Shown in pieces: positions 1 to 8,227 of a stretch of DNA of 64,000 nucleotides. A program made the translations under genes and the position numbers. How positions within the stretch are numbered: the first letter of the stretch is position 1; each line of letters begins with the position of its first letter. Source of the DNA: Streptomyces sp. YIM 130001 (GTDB lineage: Bacteria; Actinomycetota; Actinomycetes; Streptomycetales; Streptomycetaceae); contig NZ_KZ984550.1 in NCBI RefSeq assembly GCF_003574445.1, positions 434,001-498,000 on the forward strand. Reading direction: 5' to 3'. The notes under the pieces are model-generated. The model was not told the DNA's origin. It made no database searches and saw only the letters and a list, made by a program, of their open reading frames with translations.

Positions 1-67
1 CCGTGCCGGCGGACCCGCGCCCCAGGATCTGGTGGGCGGTGTACCGGCTGCCGATTTTCCGTGCCAA
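1..67 (-). CDS. Ser/Thr protein kinase, N-terminal fragment (PkaB-like), cut by the left window edge
   Basis: Only the first 22 codons are inside the window. Translating the minus strand from a TTG at 67-65 gives MARKIGSRYTAHQILGRGSA followed by GT, which is the start of a protein kinase domain: the 'G.RY....LGRG..GT' pattern of the glycine-rich ATP-binding loop, very like the start of the neighbouring kinase (VGSKYLLEEPLGRGATGT). An AGGAG ribosome-binding site lies at 77-73, five bases before the TTG, which decides the start. It would be the second of two tandem kinases transcribed leftward; S. coelicolor has such a pair (pkaA/pkaB, from memory). A terminator-like hairpin separates them. The catalytic residues are outside the window, so activity cannot be judged. 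Confidence 0.7.
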   Translation of the reverse strand, partial: MARKIGSRYTAHQILGRGSAGT

Positions 68-217
68 GGCTGCTCCTACGGACGCTTGTTGGCGACAAAG
101 CTACGCGGCGTGGGAGCCAACCTTCACTCTCGTACGGGAAATCACCCTTCAGATATCGACAAATCGGCAGGGTCGGGGGTGGATCGGCCGAGTCGTCGTC
201 CGCGCCATGACATGGAG

Positions 218-261
218 AAGGCCGGTCCCGCGTCCGCTGTCGCGGATACGGGACCGGCCTT
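218..261 (-). terminator. Strong hairpin terminator downstream of the kinase
   Basis: A 13-bp perfect stem (AAGGCCGGTCCCG at 218-230 with CGGGACCGGCCTT at 249-261) encloses an inner 5-bp stem (TCCGC 233-237 with GCGGA 242-246) and a 4-base loop. It begins 23 bases after the kinase stop codon and lies before the next leftward gene. The arms end in TT/AA but there is no long T run, as is normal in Streptomyces. Confidence 0.8.
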
Positions 262-283
262 CGCGGTCTGCGTCACTCCAGCC

Positions 284-1876
284 CTAAGAGGCGCCGCCGG
301 AGTCGCCGCCCAGGTCACTGATCCAGCCGGTGACGTTGGACGTCCAGTCGGTCAGCTGCTCCCAGTACCCCTTGCTGGTGTCCAGCCACTCCTGCAGCGG
401 GCTCAGTTCCCAGATCAGCCAGCCCGCCACGAACACGATGATCAGCGAGAACAGACAGCCCTTGAGGCAGCCGAGCCCGGGGATACGCATCGGGTTGGAG
501 CTACGGCGCCGCGGTTCGCGCGGCGGTCGCTGCTGCTGTTGCGGGGGCGGCGCGTACCGCTGCGGCTGTGGTTGCTGCGGCGGCGGAGGTGCGTAGCGCT
601 GCTGCTGCGGTTGCGGCGCGTACTGCTGTTGCGGGGGCGGCTGCTGGGGCTGATTGACCTGGCGCTGCGGGCGTCGACGGCGCAGCGGATCCTGGTTCGG
701 GTCCAGGTACTGCTGCACCTGCGTCTGCTCGTTGCGGTCGCGGGCCGCACGCATCTGGTTCTGCCAGGGGTGCGGACCGTCCGGCTGCTGCGGGGCGTCG
801 TCGGGCCTCGGGGGCACCGGCGGCATGACGGACGTGGCGTCGCCCGCGCCGGCGGGGCCGGTGTGCGGCATGACGTTCGTCGCCGCGCCCGGGTCGTGGG
901 AGCCCGCGTTGCTCGGCAGGACCTGGGTGGGATCGGCGTCCGCCGCGGCGGGCACCGGCGCGGGGGACGGGTCGGGCGCGAGCAGCGCACCCACGCCCGC
1001 CGCGGCCGCGATCTGTGCCGGCGTCGCGTGGACGCCGACGCCCTCGGCGACGGCGCGCAGGCCACGGGCCAGGTTCTCGGCGCTGGGACGTTCGTCCGGG
1101 TTCTTGCGCAGGCAGCGCTCTATGACCGTCCACAGCGGCTCGGGGACGCTGCCGGGGCGGCGGGGCTCCTCGCTCAGATGCCGCTGCAGGACCTCGAGGG
1201 CGGTGCCGCCGGCGAACGGCGGACGTCCGGTGACCAGCTCGTAGAGCAGGATGCCCGCGCCGTAGATGTCGACGGCGGAGGTCTGCGGGCGGCCTTCGGC
1301 CGATTCCGGCGCGACGTACGCGGGTGTGCCGACGAACTCGTGGGTGCGGGTCAGGCCCGGGGAGTCCGCGAGCCGGGCGATGCCGAAGTCGGTGAGCATC
1401 GGGTGCATGCCCTCGGCGGTGTCACGCACCAGGACGTTGGCCGGCTTCAGGTCGCGGTGCACCACGCCGTCCGCGTGGCTCGCGGCCAGCGCGTCGGCGA
1501 TCTGTGCGGTGAGCAGGGCCGCGGCGACCGGCGTCATCGGGCCGTTGTCCCTGATGTACCGGTGCAGGTCGGGGCCGTCGACCAGGTCCATGACCAGGGC
1601 GAGCAGATCGCCCTCGACCACCAGGTCGCGGGTGCGGACGATGTTCGGGTGGGTGAGCCGCAACAGTACGGAGCGCTCGCGCAGGAAGCGCATCACGACG
1701 TCCGCGTCGTTGGCCAGCTCCTCCTTGAGCACCTTGATCGCGACGGTCTCGCCGGGCTGGCCCGGAACGGCGGCCTCGGAGCCCGCGGTCTCCCGCTGAC
1801 GGGCCCGCCAGACGGTGCCCGTGGCGCCGCGTCCGAGCGGCTCCTCGAGCAGATACTTGCTGCCTACCGGCCGCAC
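284..1876 (-). CDS. pkaA: Membrane-anchored Ser/Thr protein kinase (PkaA-like)
   Basis: A eukaryotic-type (Hanks) kinase that phosphorylates proteins on Ser/Thr. The N-terminal ~270 residues carry all key elements: glycine loop GRGATGTVW (residues 15-23), ATP-binding lysine K48 in VAIKVL, catalytic HRDLKPAN (140-147, D142), DFG (163-165) and GTPAYVAPE (183-191). Residues ~300-470 are a low-complexity Pro/Gln-rich linker, followed by one hydrophobic helix (GCLFSLIIVFVAGWLIW, ~473-490) and a ~40-residue Trp-rich tail. With the kinase domain in the cytoplasm, the short tail would face outside; there are no PASTA repeats. GTG start at 1876, with GGGAG nine bases upstream. It is divergent from an FHA-domain protein (FHA domains bind phosphothreonine), a likely partner. 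The symbol rests on remembered synteny and architecture; the kinase call itself is secure. Confidence 0.9.
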   Translation of the reverse strand: MRPVGSKYLLEEPLGRGATGTVWRARQRETAGSEAAVPGQPGETVAIKVLKEELANDADVVMRFLRERSVLLRLTHPNIVRTRDLVVEGDLLALVMDLVDGPDLHRYIRDNGPMTPVAAALLTAQIADALAASHADGVVHRDLKPANVLVRDTAEGMHPMLTDFGIARLADSPGLTRTHEFVGTPAYVAPESAEGRPQTSAVDIYGAGILLYELVTGRPPFAGGTALEVLQRHLSEEPRRPGSVPEPLWTVIERCLRKNPDERPSAENLARGLRAVAEGVGVHATPAQIAAAAGVGALLAPDPSPAPVPAAADADPTQVLPSNAGSHDPGAATNVMPHTGPAGAGDATSVMPPVPPRPDDAPQQPDGPHPWQNQMRAARDRNEQTQVQQYLDPNQDPLRRRRPQRQVNQPQQPPPQQQYAPQPQQQRYAPPPPQQPQPQRYAPPPQQQQRPPREPRRRSSNPMRIPGLGCLKGCLFSLIIVFVAGWLIWELSPLQEWLDTSKGYWEQLTDWTSNVTGWISDLGGDSGGAS

Positions 1877-2328
1877 GTCATGCGCTCCCTGTCGATCTGG
1901 GGGTCCTGTGTCCCGGGGCCGTGCTGCCTCTGTGGCGCTTATCGGATCCAGGTGTTCCGACCCACTGTAGTGCGGGCGCCCGGGGCACTGTCCCGGGCGA
2001 TCCGGCGCCGCCGCACGGCACGGTCCGTATCGGTGTTCGGTATGAGTGTTCGGTGGAAAGACGCGCGGCCCGGACAGTTGGTTGCGTACCCCGGAATCGG
2101 CATTCCAGATCTCCGCGCACGGGTCCGAACGGGCGCTGTACTGGAGGTATTTCGCGCACTTTTACGGGCAGAGCCGACCAATCAAGATCACTTGGCGCCG
2201 GGCACCGGGCGTGTTGTCAGTGGCAGGTGCGAGGATGCTCCACAGCACGGAGCCATGCCGTGTGCGGTGGGGGGCATCACATGGACGTCCCCTGCCGGGC
2301 ACCCGCGCAGAAGGGACCGCTGACGGCG
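1877..2328. other. Divergent intergenic region between kinase and FHA-FtsK gene
   Basis: 452 bases between the two divergently transcribed genes; it must hold both promoters. I see no convincing -35/-10 pair. A TTGTCA at 2214-2219 on the plus strand lacks a good -10 at the right distance. If the downstream gene starts at ATG 2281 instead of 2329, the gap shrinks to 404 bases. No small gene with a ribosome-binding site and coding bias was found. Confidence 0.4.
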
Positions 2329-5300
2329 ATGCAGATCCGGCTGACCGTCCTCGGGCCGCACAGCGGCCGGACCCCGCAGTCCACGCGCGGACGCGACGTG
2401 CTCGTCACCGCGCCCGCGGGCACCGCGCTGTCCGCGGTGGCCTCCGCACTCGCCGCCTCGGCCGGAGCGCCCGACGGCCCCGTGGTGCTGTTCTCCGGGA
2501 CCGACCGGATCGATCCGGCGGTCTGCCTGCTCGGTGAGCCGCCGCTGGTGGACGGTGCCGTCCTCGCGCTGCAGTCCCCCGTCGAGCCGGCGCCTTCCGC
2601 GACGGGTGACTCCGCCCGGCTGCACGTGATCGCCGGTCCGGACGCGGGCGGCGTGCACCTGCTGCACGGCGGCCGGATCACCATCGGACGGTCGGCCGAC
2701 GCCGACGTACCGCTCGACGACCCCGATGTGTCCCGGCTGCACTGCGAGGTCACGGTCACCGCGGACGGCCTCGTCTCGGTCGCCGACCTGAACTCGACGA
2801 ACGGCACGACGGTGGACGGCACCCCCGTCACCGACCGCCCGGTCCGCTTCGCCCCGGGCGCCGTACTGCGGGTCGGCGAGTCGACACTGCGCCTCGGCAC
2901 GGCCGCCGACGAGGCCGCACCGCTGCCCACCGCCGCGGACGGCGAGGGCCACGTGCGCGTGGGCGCCGATACGTCGCCGGCGCTGTCGTCCGACGGCGCG
3001 GGTTCGTCCGGGCGCCCGCTGGGAGGCCGCAGCGCTGCGGCACCTTCGGGGCGCCGCGTCTCGGCCGGGATGCGGGACGCGGCGAGCGGCGCGGAGTCTC
3101 GGGTCGGCTCCGGGCGAGCGGGGCGCCCGCTCGGGGGTGGCGGCTCGGCGGACACGGGTGCCTCCGGTCCCGGTTCGGCGTACGGGGCGGGGGCGGACGG
3201 TGATCGTGGGGCACGCGCGCGTGGGGCCGCGGCTGCAGACGCCGGAGCCCGGGCTGCGGGCTCAGGTGGCACGGCGTCGGGGGCACGGGCCGGGCAGGTC
3301 GTTCCGGATGCAGGGAGCCAAGGGGTGCCGCGGGCCAGGGAGGCCGGGGAGTACGGCGGTCGTGGTGTGCACAGTGGCCCGGCTGAGCAGGCCGATCTGA
3401 CTTCCGGTTCGGCCGAGGAGGATTCGGCGCGGCGCACCGCCTCCGGAACGGGCGACGGGCCCCGGGCCCGGGCGGCCGATACGGCGGATCCTGGTACGCC
3501 ATCGCCCCAGGGGGTGCCGCTCGGTGAGTTCACACCCGGCGAGGAAGGTCCAGAGGGCCGCCCGGAAGCAGCACACGCACGTGGCGGGGCTCGATCCCGC
3601 TCCTCGGACACGGACTCCGCGCACGAGCCCTGGCACCCGGCCTGGGCTCCGTACGGCGCCCAGGGCTCCGTCGGCGACGGCACCGGCACGGCCGGTGGTG
3701 ACCTCCGCGGACACCTCGGTGCGCCGCGTGCGGTCTCGCCCACGGATCCGGACCGACCAGACGGCGCCGCCTCTCCGGAAGCCCGCCCCCATGTGCAGGG
3801 TGCTCCGGCGCCCCGCACACCGGACGCCGGGCAACAGGCGCCTTCCGGCGGCCCGTTCACGCCCCAGGCCCCCGGCACCCGTCACGAGCCGACGGCCGGC
3901 CCGCTGCCGATGACGGACGGGCGGACCACCGACGGCCGCGCCCCGAGGGCACCGCAGCCGGGCCCGTCGCACCCGGCCCCGGACACCCCCGACCAGCCCG
4001 TGGGCGACGCCCTGCCGCACGGAGCGACCGTCCGCGGGTTCGGCGGCACACCCGGTTCCGACGCAGACGCGCCGCACGCCGACACCGCGGCACCCGACGA
4101 GGGCGCCGACCTGGATCCCGCCTCGCGCCGCTCCGGCACCCCCATGCGCGGCACCACCGTGCCCCGCCAGCTGCGCAGGCGCGGACTGACCGCATGGGCG
4201 CGGCGCCTCACCGGCAGCCGCGAGGTACCGGTGACACCGGCGGCCGAGCAGCCCGCGGAGCACCCCGTACCGGACCTCGCACCCGCCCCCGCTCCGGAGG
4301 CCTGGCCCGATCCGGCCACCCTCCTGCTCACCGCCCTCGGCCCGGGCCCCCGCCTCTGGGAGCGCGGTCCCGCCCACCCGGAGGCGTTGGCCGTCCGGCT
4401 CGGCACGAGCGACAGGACCGCACCCGGCGGCACCGGCCTGCTGCCCGGTGTCCCCGTGACGGTGAGCCTGCGGGAGGCGGGCGCCCTCGGCCTGGCCGGG
4501 CCCCGGGAGCGGCTGGACGGCCTGGCGCGCTCGGTCGTGGCCCAGCTCGCTGCGCTGCACGCACCCGGAGATCTCGAGATCGTGCTGATCAGCACGGACC
4601 GCGCCCGCGGCGTCGAGGACCGCACGGACCGGTGGGGCTGGCTCGGCTGGCTTCCGCACCTGCGCCCGGCTCACGGCCAGGACTGCCGCCTGCTCCTCGC
4701 GTACGACCGCGAGCAGGCCGCCGCCCGCGCCGGCGAACTACTGCGCCGCCTCGACGACCTCCGGCAGGAAGCGGAGCGCACACCGACCGCCGGCCGCGTC
4801 CCCCGCCCGACCACCGGCCCGGAGACCACCGGCGAGCAGCGCCCCGGCGCCGCGCACCCCGCAGTCCCCCAGGACGGCCACGCGGGCAGCACCCCGACGA
4901 ACGCCCACCGCACCCCGCTGCATCACACCACCGGTCAGGCGCCCGACCCGTACGACGGCCAGGACGGCCGATCGCACCCCCACGCGCGCGTGGCCGGCGA
5001 CCGCGGGACCGACGTCCCCGGCTCCGAACCCGCCTCCCCCACCGGACCGTTCACCGTGGTCCTGGTCGACGGCGACCCGGGTTCCGCCGCACTGCGGGAG
5101 GCGGTCACCCGGCTCGCCACCGACGGCCCGGCCGCGGGGGTCCACGTGGTGTGCCTCGCCGAGACCCCGCCGGCGTCCGCCGCCTCCCCCGTGTCCGCCA
5201 CCTACGACGCGGCCGCCGCGGCGTCGCCCGCCTTCCGCGCCTGCGGCGCCGTCGCGCTCCTGAGCGGTGACGTGGCGACCACCCTGCGGCTGCTGCGCGC

Positions 5301-6552
5301 CACCCGCGACGGACTTGCGGGGCACGGCACGCTCGCCTCGGTGGACGCCGTGTCGACGGCCTGGGCCGAGCGGTTCGCCCGCGCGCTGGCCCCCTTGCGC
5401 GCGGCCGACACCGGCGAGCGGCACGCGCGCGCGTCCGCGCCGCTGCCGCAATCCACCCGGCTTCTGGACGAGTTGGGCCTGGCCCGTGCCACACCGGCGT
5501 CGCTGATGGCACGCTGGGCGGCCGCCGCGGACGACCCGGTGGCGCCCGCGGGGCGCGCCTGGGCCGTGCTCGGCGCCGGTCCGCGCGGACCGCTCTGCGC
5601 CGATCTGGCCGGACAGGGCCCGCACCTGTTCATCGAGGGCCCGGCAGGCAGCGGCCGCACCGAACTGCTGCGCACCGTGGCGGCCGCACTGGCCTCGACG
5701 GAGCGCCCGGACCGGCTCGGCATCATCCTGGTGGACGGCGCCGGGACGGACCGGGGCGACGGCCTGCGGGCCTGCCTCGACCTGCCGCACGTGACCACCC
5801 GCCTGGTCGCCAACGACCCCGTACACATGCGGGAGTTCGCCCAGGCGCTGGTCGCCGAGCTGAAGCGGCGCTCGGAGTTCGTCGGCCGGCTCGGCTTCGC
5901 GGACTGGCACGCGGAGCGCCAGGCGGCCGACCGGATGGTGGCGCAGCGGATCCGCTCGGGTGCCGCGGACCTGGACGCGGCGGCGAGCTCCACGCTGCGG
6001 CTGCGCGCCCCGGACGTGGCGCCGCGCGACGCGGCCGGTCCCCCGCTGCCCCGCCTGGTGGTCCTCGTGGACGACATCGACGCCCTGGTCGCACCGGCGC
6101 TCGGCGCTCCTGGCCGCCCCGCGGCGGGATCGGTCGTACGGGCGCTGGACGCGGTGGCGCGCGAGGGCGAGCGGCTGGGTGTGCACCTGGTCGCGGCGTC
6201 CGCGCGGCCCGAGCGCACCGCGGACACGGAGTTCGCGCGCGCGGCGCTGCGTGTCCGCCTGGAGACGCCGGCGTCGGGGCCGGAGGATCCGGCGCCGGGC
6301 CGGGGGACGCTGACGACGGCCGACGGCCGGGTCACCGCGTTCCAGGCCGGCCGGGTCAGCGGACGCATCCCTCGTACGTCGACCCTGCGGCCGACGGCGG
6401 CGCCGCTCGAGTGGGAGCGGATGGGCGATCCGCCGACGCGGCGTCCGGTGCGGGAGTTGGGGAACGGTCCGACGGACCTGGCGCTGCTCGCCAGTGCGGT
6501 CGAGCGGGCGGGCCGATCGGTCAACTCGGATCGCCTGCCGCCGCTGCTGTGA
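2329..6552 (+). CDS. FHA domain / FtsK-SpoIIIE-like ATPase protein, large and mostly disordered
   Basis: About 1,407 residues. Residues ~97-192 form an FHA phosphothreonine-binding domain with the family's conserved positions: GRS (~119), RLHCEV (~135) and NSTNGT (~153). Residues ~200-640 are low-complexity, rich in Gly, Ala, Pro, Asp and Arg, ending in a basic stretch (RQLRRRGLTAWARRLTG). After a further domain and a second disordered stretch (~810-900), an FtsK/SpoIIIE-like P-loop domain follows: Walker A GPAGSGRTELL near 1104 and Walker B VVLVDDIDAL near 1244. The Walker A lysine is replaced by arginine (GSGRT), as in degenerate FtsK/EccC modules, so ATP hydrolysis is doubtful. ATG 2329 (MQIRLTVLG) is preferred; ATG 2281 in frame is possible. 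It faces the kinase pair and is probably read out by kinase phosphorylation. No Esx/WXG100 genes lie nearby, so a type VII secretion role is not supported. Confidence 0.85.
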   Translation: MQIRLTVLGPHSGRTPQSTRGRDVLVTAPAGTALSAVASALAASAGAPDGPVVLFSGTDRIDPAVCLLGEPPLVDGAVLALQSPVEPAPSATGDSARLHVIAGPDAGGVHLLHGGRITIGRSADADVPLDDPDVSRLHCEVTVTADGLVSVADLNSTNGTTVDGTPVTDRPVRFAPGAVLRVGESTLRLGTAADEAAPLPTAADGEGHVRVGADTSPALSSDGAGSSGRPLGGRSAAAPSGRRVSAGMRDAASGAESRVGSGRAGRPLGGGGSADTGASGPGSAYGAGADGDRGARARGAAAADAGARAAGSGGTASGARAGQVVPDAGSQGVPRAREAGEYGGRGVHSGPAEQADLTSGSAEEDSARRTASGTGDGPRARAADTADPGTPSPQGVPLGEFTPGEEGPEGRPEAAHARGGARSRSSDTDSAHEPWHPAWAPYGAQGSVGDGTGTAGGDLRGHLGAPRAVSPTDPDRPDGAASPEARPHVQGAPAPRTPDAGQQAPSGGPFTPQAPGTRHEPTAGPLPMTDGRTTDGRAPRAPQPGPSHPAPDTPDQPVGDALPHGATVRGFGGTPGSDADAPHADTAAPDEGADLDPASRRSGTPMRGTTVPRQLRRRGLTAWARRLTGSREVPVTPAAEQPAEHPVPDLAPAPAPEAWPDPATLLLTALGPGPRLWERGPAHPEALAVRLGTSDRTAPGGTGLLPGVPVTVSLREAGALGLAGPRERLDGLARSVVAQLAALHAPGDLEIVLISTDRARGVEDRTDRWGWLGWLPHLRPAHGQDCRLLLAYDREQAAARAGELLRRLDDLRQEAERTPTAGRVPRPTTGPETTGEQRPGAAHPAVPQDGHAGSTPTNAHRTPLHHTTGQAPDPYDGQDGRSHPHARVAGDRGTDVPGSEPASPTGPFTVVLVDGDPGSAALREAVTRLATDGPAAGVHVVCLAETPPASAASPVSATYDAAAAASPAFRACGAVALLSGDVATTLRLLRATRDGLAGHGTLASVDAVSTAWAERFARALAPLRAADTGERHARASAPLPQSTRLLDELGLARATPASLMARWAAAADDPVAPAGRAWAVLGAGPRGPLCADLAGQGPHLFIEGPAGSGRTELLRTVAAALASTERPDRLGIILVDGAGTDRGDGLRACLDLPHVTTRLVANDPVHMREFAQALVAELKRRSEFVGRLGFADWHAERQAADRMVAQRIRSGAADLDAAASSTLRLRAPDVAPRDAAGPPLPRLVVLVDDIDALVAPALGAPGRPAAGSVVRALDAVAREGERLGVHLVAASARPERTADTEFARAALRVRLETPASGPEDPAPGRGTLTTADGRVTAFQAGRVSGRIPRTSTLRPTAAPLEWERMGDPPTRRPVRELGNGPTDLALLASAVERAGRSVNSDRLPPLL

Positions 6553-6557
6553 CGGGA

Positions 6558-6581
6558 TCCCCGGGCGCGCGGCCCCGGGGA
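6558..6581 (+). terminator. GC-rich hairpin after the FHA-FtsK gene
   Basis: TCCCCGGG (6558-6565) pairs with CCCGGGGA (6574-6581) around an 8-base loop, six bases after the stop codon. The 8-bp all-strong stem without a T tail is a typical Streptomyces terminator candidate. Confidence 0.55.
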
Positions 6582-6789
6582 CCGCACTCCACGGGCCCGC
6601 CGCCCGGGCAACTCGCCGGAAACCACCCCAGGCCCGCCCAGCGACACCCGCACACCGCGTACCCCCGGTACCCATCCGCCTCGCCGCCTCGGTACCCCCG
6701 CTACCACTCCTCCTCCCGAGCGGCCGTATTCGCATGTGAGGGCACGTCACGAGGCCATCACGATCAAGGAGTTGGGGTCGCCGACGCTA

Positions 6790-6819
6790 TTGCCTGGGGT
6801 CCTTTGCCGGGCGTAGACC
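6790..6819 (+). promoter_or_regulatory. Possible sigma-HrdB-type promoter of the sugar ABC operon
   Basis: TTGCCT (6790-6795), an 18-base spacer and TAGACC (6814-6819) resemble a vegetative promoter, ~33 bases before the lipoprotein start. It lies in a 300-base gene-free stretch (6553-6852) whose left part otherwise holds only a terminator hairpin and C-rich sequence. I do not recognise a LacI-family operator there. Weak evidence: the -10 matches the consensus only partly. Confidence 0.3.
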
Positions 6820-6852
6820 TTCTCTCACGAGACAGCTCGGCAGAACGGGGCA

Positions 6853-8220
6853 GTGATGCGCACAACTCTTCGTACACGCACGGCAGTTCTGGCGGTGATC
6901 ACCGCCGGCGCACTCGCACTCGCCGGATGCGGCGGCGGTGACGACGGCGAGAAGGCCGACGGCGGGTCGGACGGCGGCGGCAAGAAGTCCGCGCCGTCGG
7001 TCAAGCTGCCGAAGCTCGACGGGGAGAAGCTCGAGGTCGCGGCGGTCTGGACGGGACCCGAGCAGAAGAACTTCGAGAAGGTGCTCGACGAATTCGGCAA
7101 GCGGACCGGCGCCGAGGTCACCTTCGTCCCGGCTCAGGACCCGATCGTGAACTTCCTCGGCTCGAAGATCGCCGGCGGCGACCCGCCGGACGTCGCGATG
7201 CTTCCGCAGCCCGGCGCCATCAAGCAGGCCGTGGACAAGAAGTGGGCGAAGCCGGTCGGCCCCGAGGCCAAGGCACAGCTCGCCAAGAACTACACCAAGG
7301 GCTGGCAGGAGATCGGCGAAGTCGGCGACGAGAGTTACGGCGTCTACTTCAAGGCCGCCAACAAGTCGCTGGTCTGGTACAACGCCACGGTCTTCGACAA
7401 CGCGGGCGCCAAGGAGCCGAAGACCTGGAAGGACCTGGTCAGCACGGCCCAGACGGTCTACGACTCCGGCGTCACCCCGTTCTCGGTGGCGGGCGCGGAC
7501 GGCTGGACGCTCACCGACTGGTTCGAGAACATCTACCTCTCGCAGGCCGGCCCCGAGAAGTACGACCAGCTGGCCGAGCACAAGATCAAGTGGACCGACC
7601 CCTCGGTGAAGAAGGCCCTGACCACGCTCGCCGAGATCTGGGGCAAGAAGGACTTCCTGGCGGGCGGTCAGACCGGCGCGCTGCAGGTGGACTTCCCCAA
7701 GTCGGTGGAGCAGACGTTCACCGGCGGCGACCAGCCGAAGTCGGGCATGGTCTTCGAGGGCGACTTCGCGGCGGCCAACGCCCAGGAGGCGAAGGCCGAG
7801 ATCGGCAAGGACGCGAAGATCTTCCCGTTCCCCGCCGTGGGTGACGAGGCCCCGGTGGTCACCGGCGGCGACGCCGCGGTGGCGCTGAAGGACACGGAAG
7901 CCTCGCAGGCGCTGCTGACGTTCCTGGCCTCCACGGACGCGGCCGAGATCTGGGCGAAGCAGGGCGGCTTCATCTCGCCGAACAAGGAGATGGACCAGTC
8001 CGCGTACCCGAACGACGTGCTGCGCGACATCGGCAAGGCCCTGGTCGACGCGGGCGACCAGTTCCGCTTCGACATGTCGGACCAGGCTCCCCAGGTGTTC
8101 GGCGGTACGCCGGGCAAGGGCGAGTGGAAGGCGCTGCAGGACTTCCTGAAGAACCCGAAGGACGTGGCGGGCGCCCAGAAGCAGCTCGAGGACGCCGCGG
8201 CCAAGGCCTACAAGAACTGA
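6853..8220 (+). CDS. Sugar ABC transporter solute-binding lipoprotein
   Basis: Extracellular sugar-binding lipoprotein that captures a carbohydrate for the two permeases downstream. The N-terminus is a lipoprotein signal: basic RTTLRTRT, a hydrophobic stretch, then lipobox LALAGC with lipid-modified Cys26, and a Gly/Asp/Lys linker. The body (ca. 455 residues total) has the MalE/UgpB-type SBP_bac_1 pattern: KLEVAAVWTGPEQKNFEKVL early, GGDPPDVAMLPQPG, then VWYNATVFDNAGAKEPKTW, and Trp/Asp-rich hinge segments. GTG 6853 or the adjacent ATG 6856 can start it. No lacI-type regulator and no ATPase gene are next to it; in Streptomyces such importers usually share the ATPase MsiK (family knowledge). 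The substrate is not deducible; resemblance to alpha-glucoside binders is only an impression. Confidence 0.88.
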   Translation: MMRTTLRTRTAVLAVITAGALALAGCGGGDDGEKADGGSDGGGKKSAPSVKLPKLDGEKLEVAAVWTGPEQKNFEKVLDEFGKRTGAEVTFVPAQDPIVNFLGSKIAGGDPPDVAMLPQPGAIKQAVDKKWAKPVGPEAKAQLAKNYTKGWQEIGEVGDESYGVYFKAANKSLVWYNATVFDNAGAKEPKTWKDLVSTAQTVYDSGVTPFSVAGADGWTLTDWFENIYLSQAGPEKYDQLAEHKIKWTDPSVKKALTTLAEIWGKKDFLAGGQTGALQVDFPKSVEQTFTGGDQPKSGMVFEGDFAAANAQEAKAEIGKDAKIFPFPAVGDEAPVVTGGDAAVALKDTEASQALLTFLASTDAAEIWAKQGGFISPNKEMDQSAYPNDVLRDIGKALVDAGDQFRFDMSDQAPQVFGGTPGKGEWKALQDFLKNPKDVAGAQKQLEDAAAKAYKN

Positions 8221-8227
8221 TCGGGCG

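Noticed and set aside
32..2323. A 763-codon plus-strand open frame over the kinase gene
   Set aside because: It is antisense to a kinase with all catalytic motifs; the translation is Arg/Gly/Leu-rich without domains, the usual shadow in high-G+C DNA.
2329..6552. EccC/type VII secretion ATPase
   Set aside because: The FtsK-like domain is single and degenerate and there are no WXG100, EccB/D/E or MycP genes nearby; I kept the neutral FHA-FtsK-like call.
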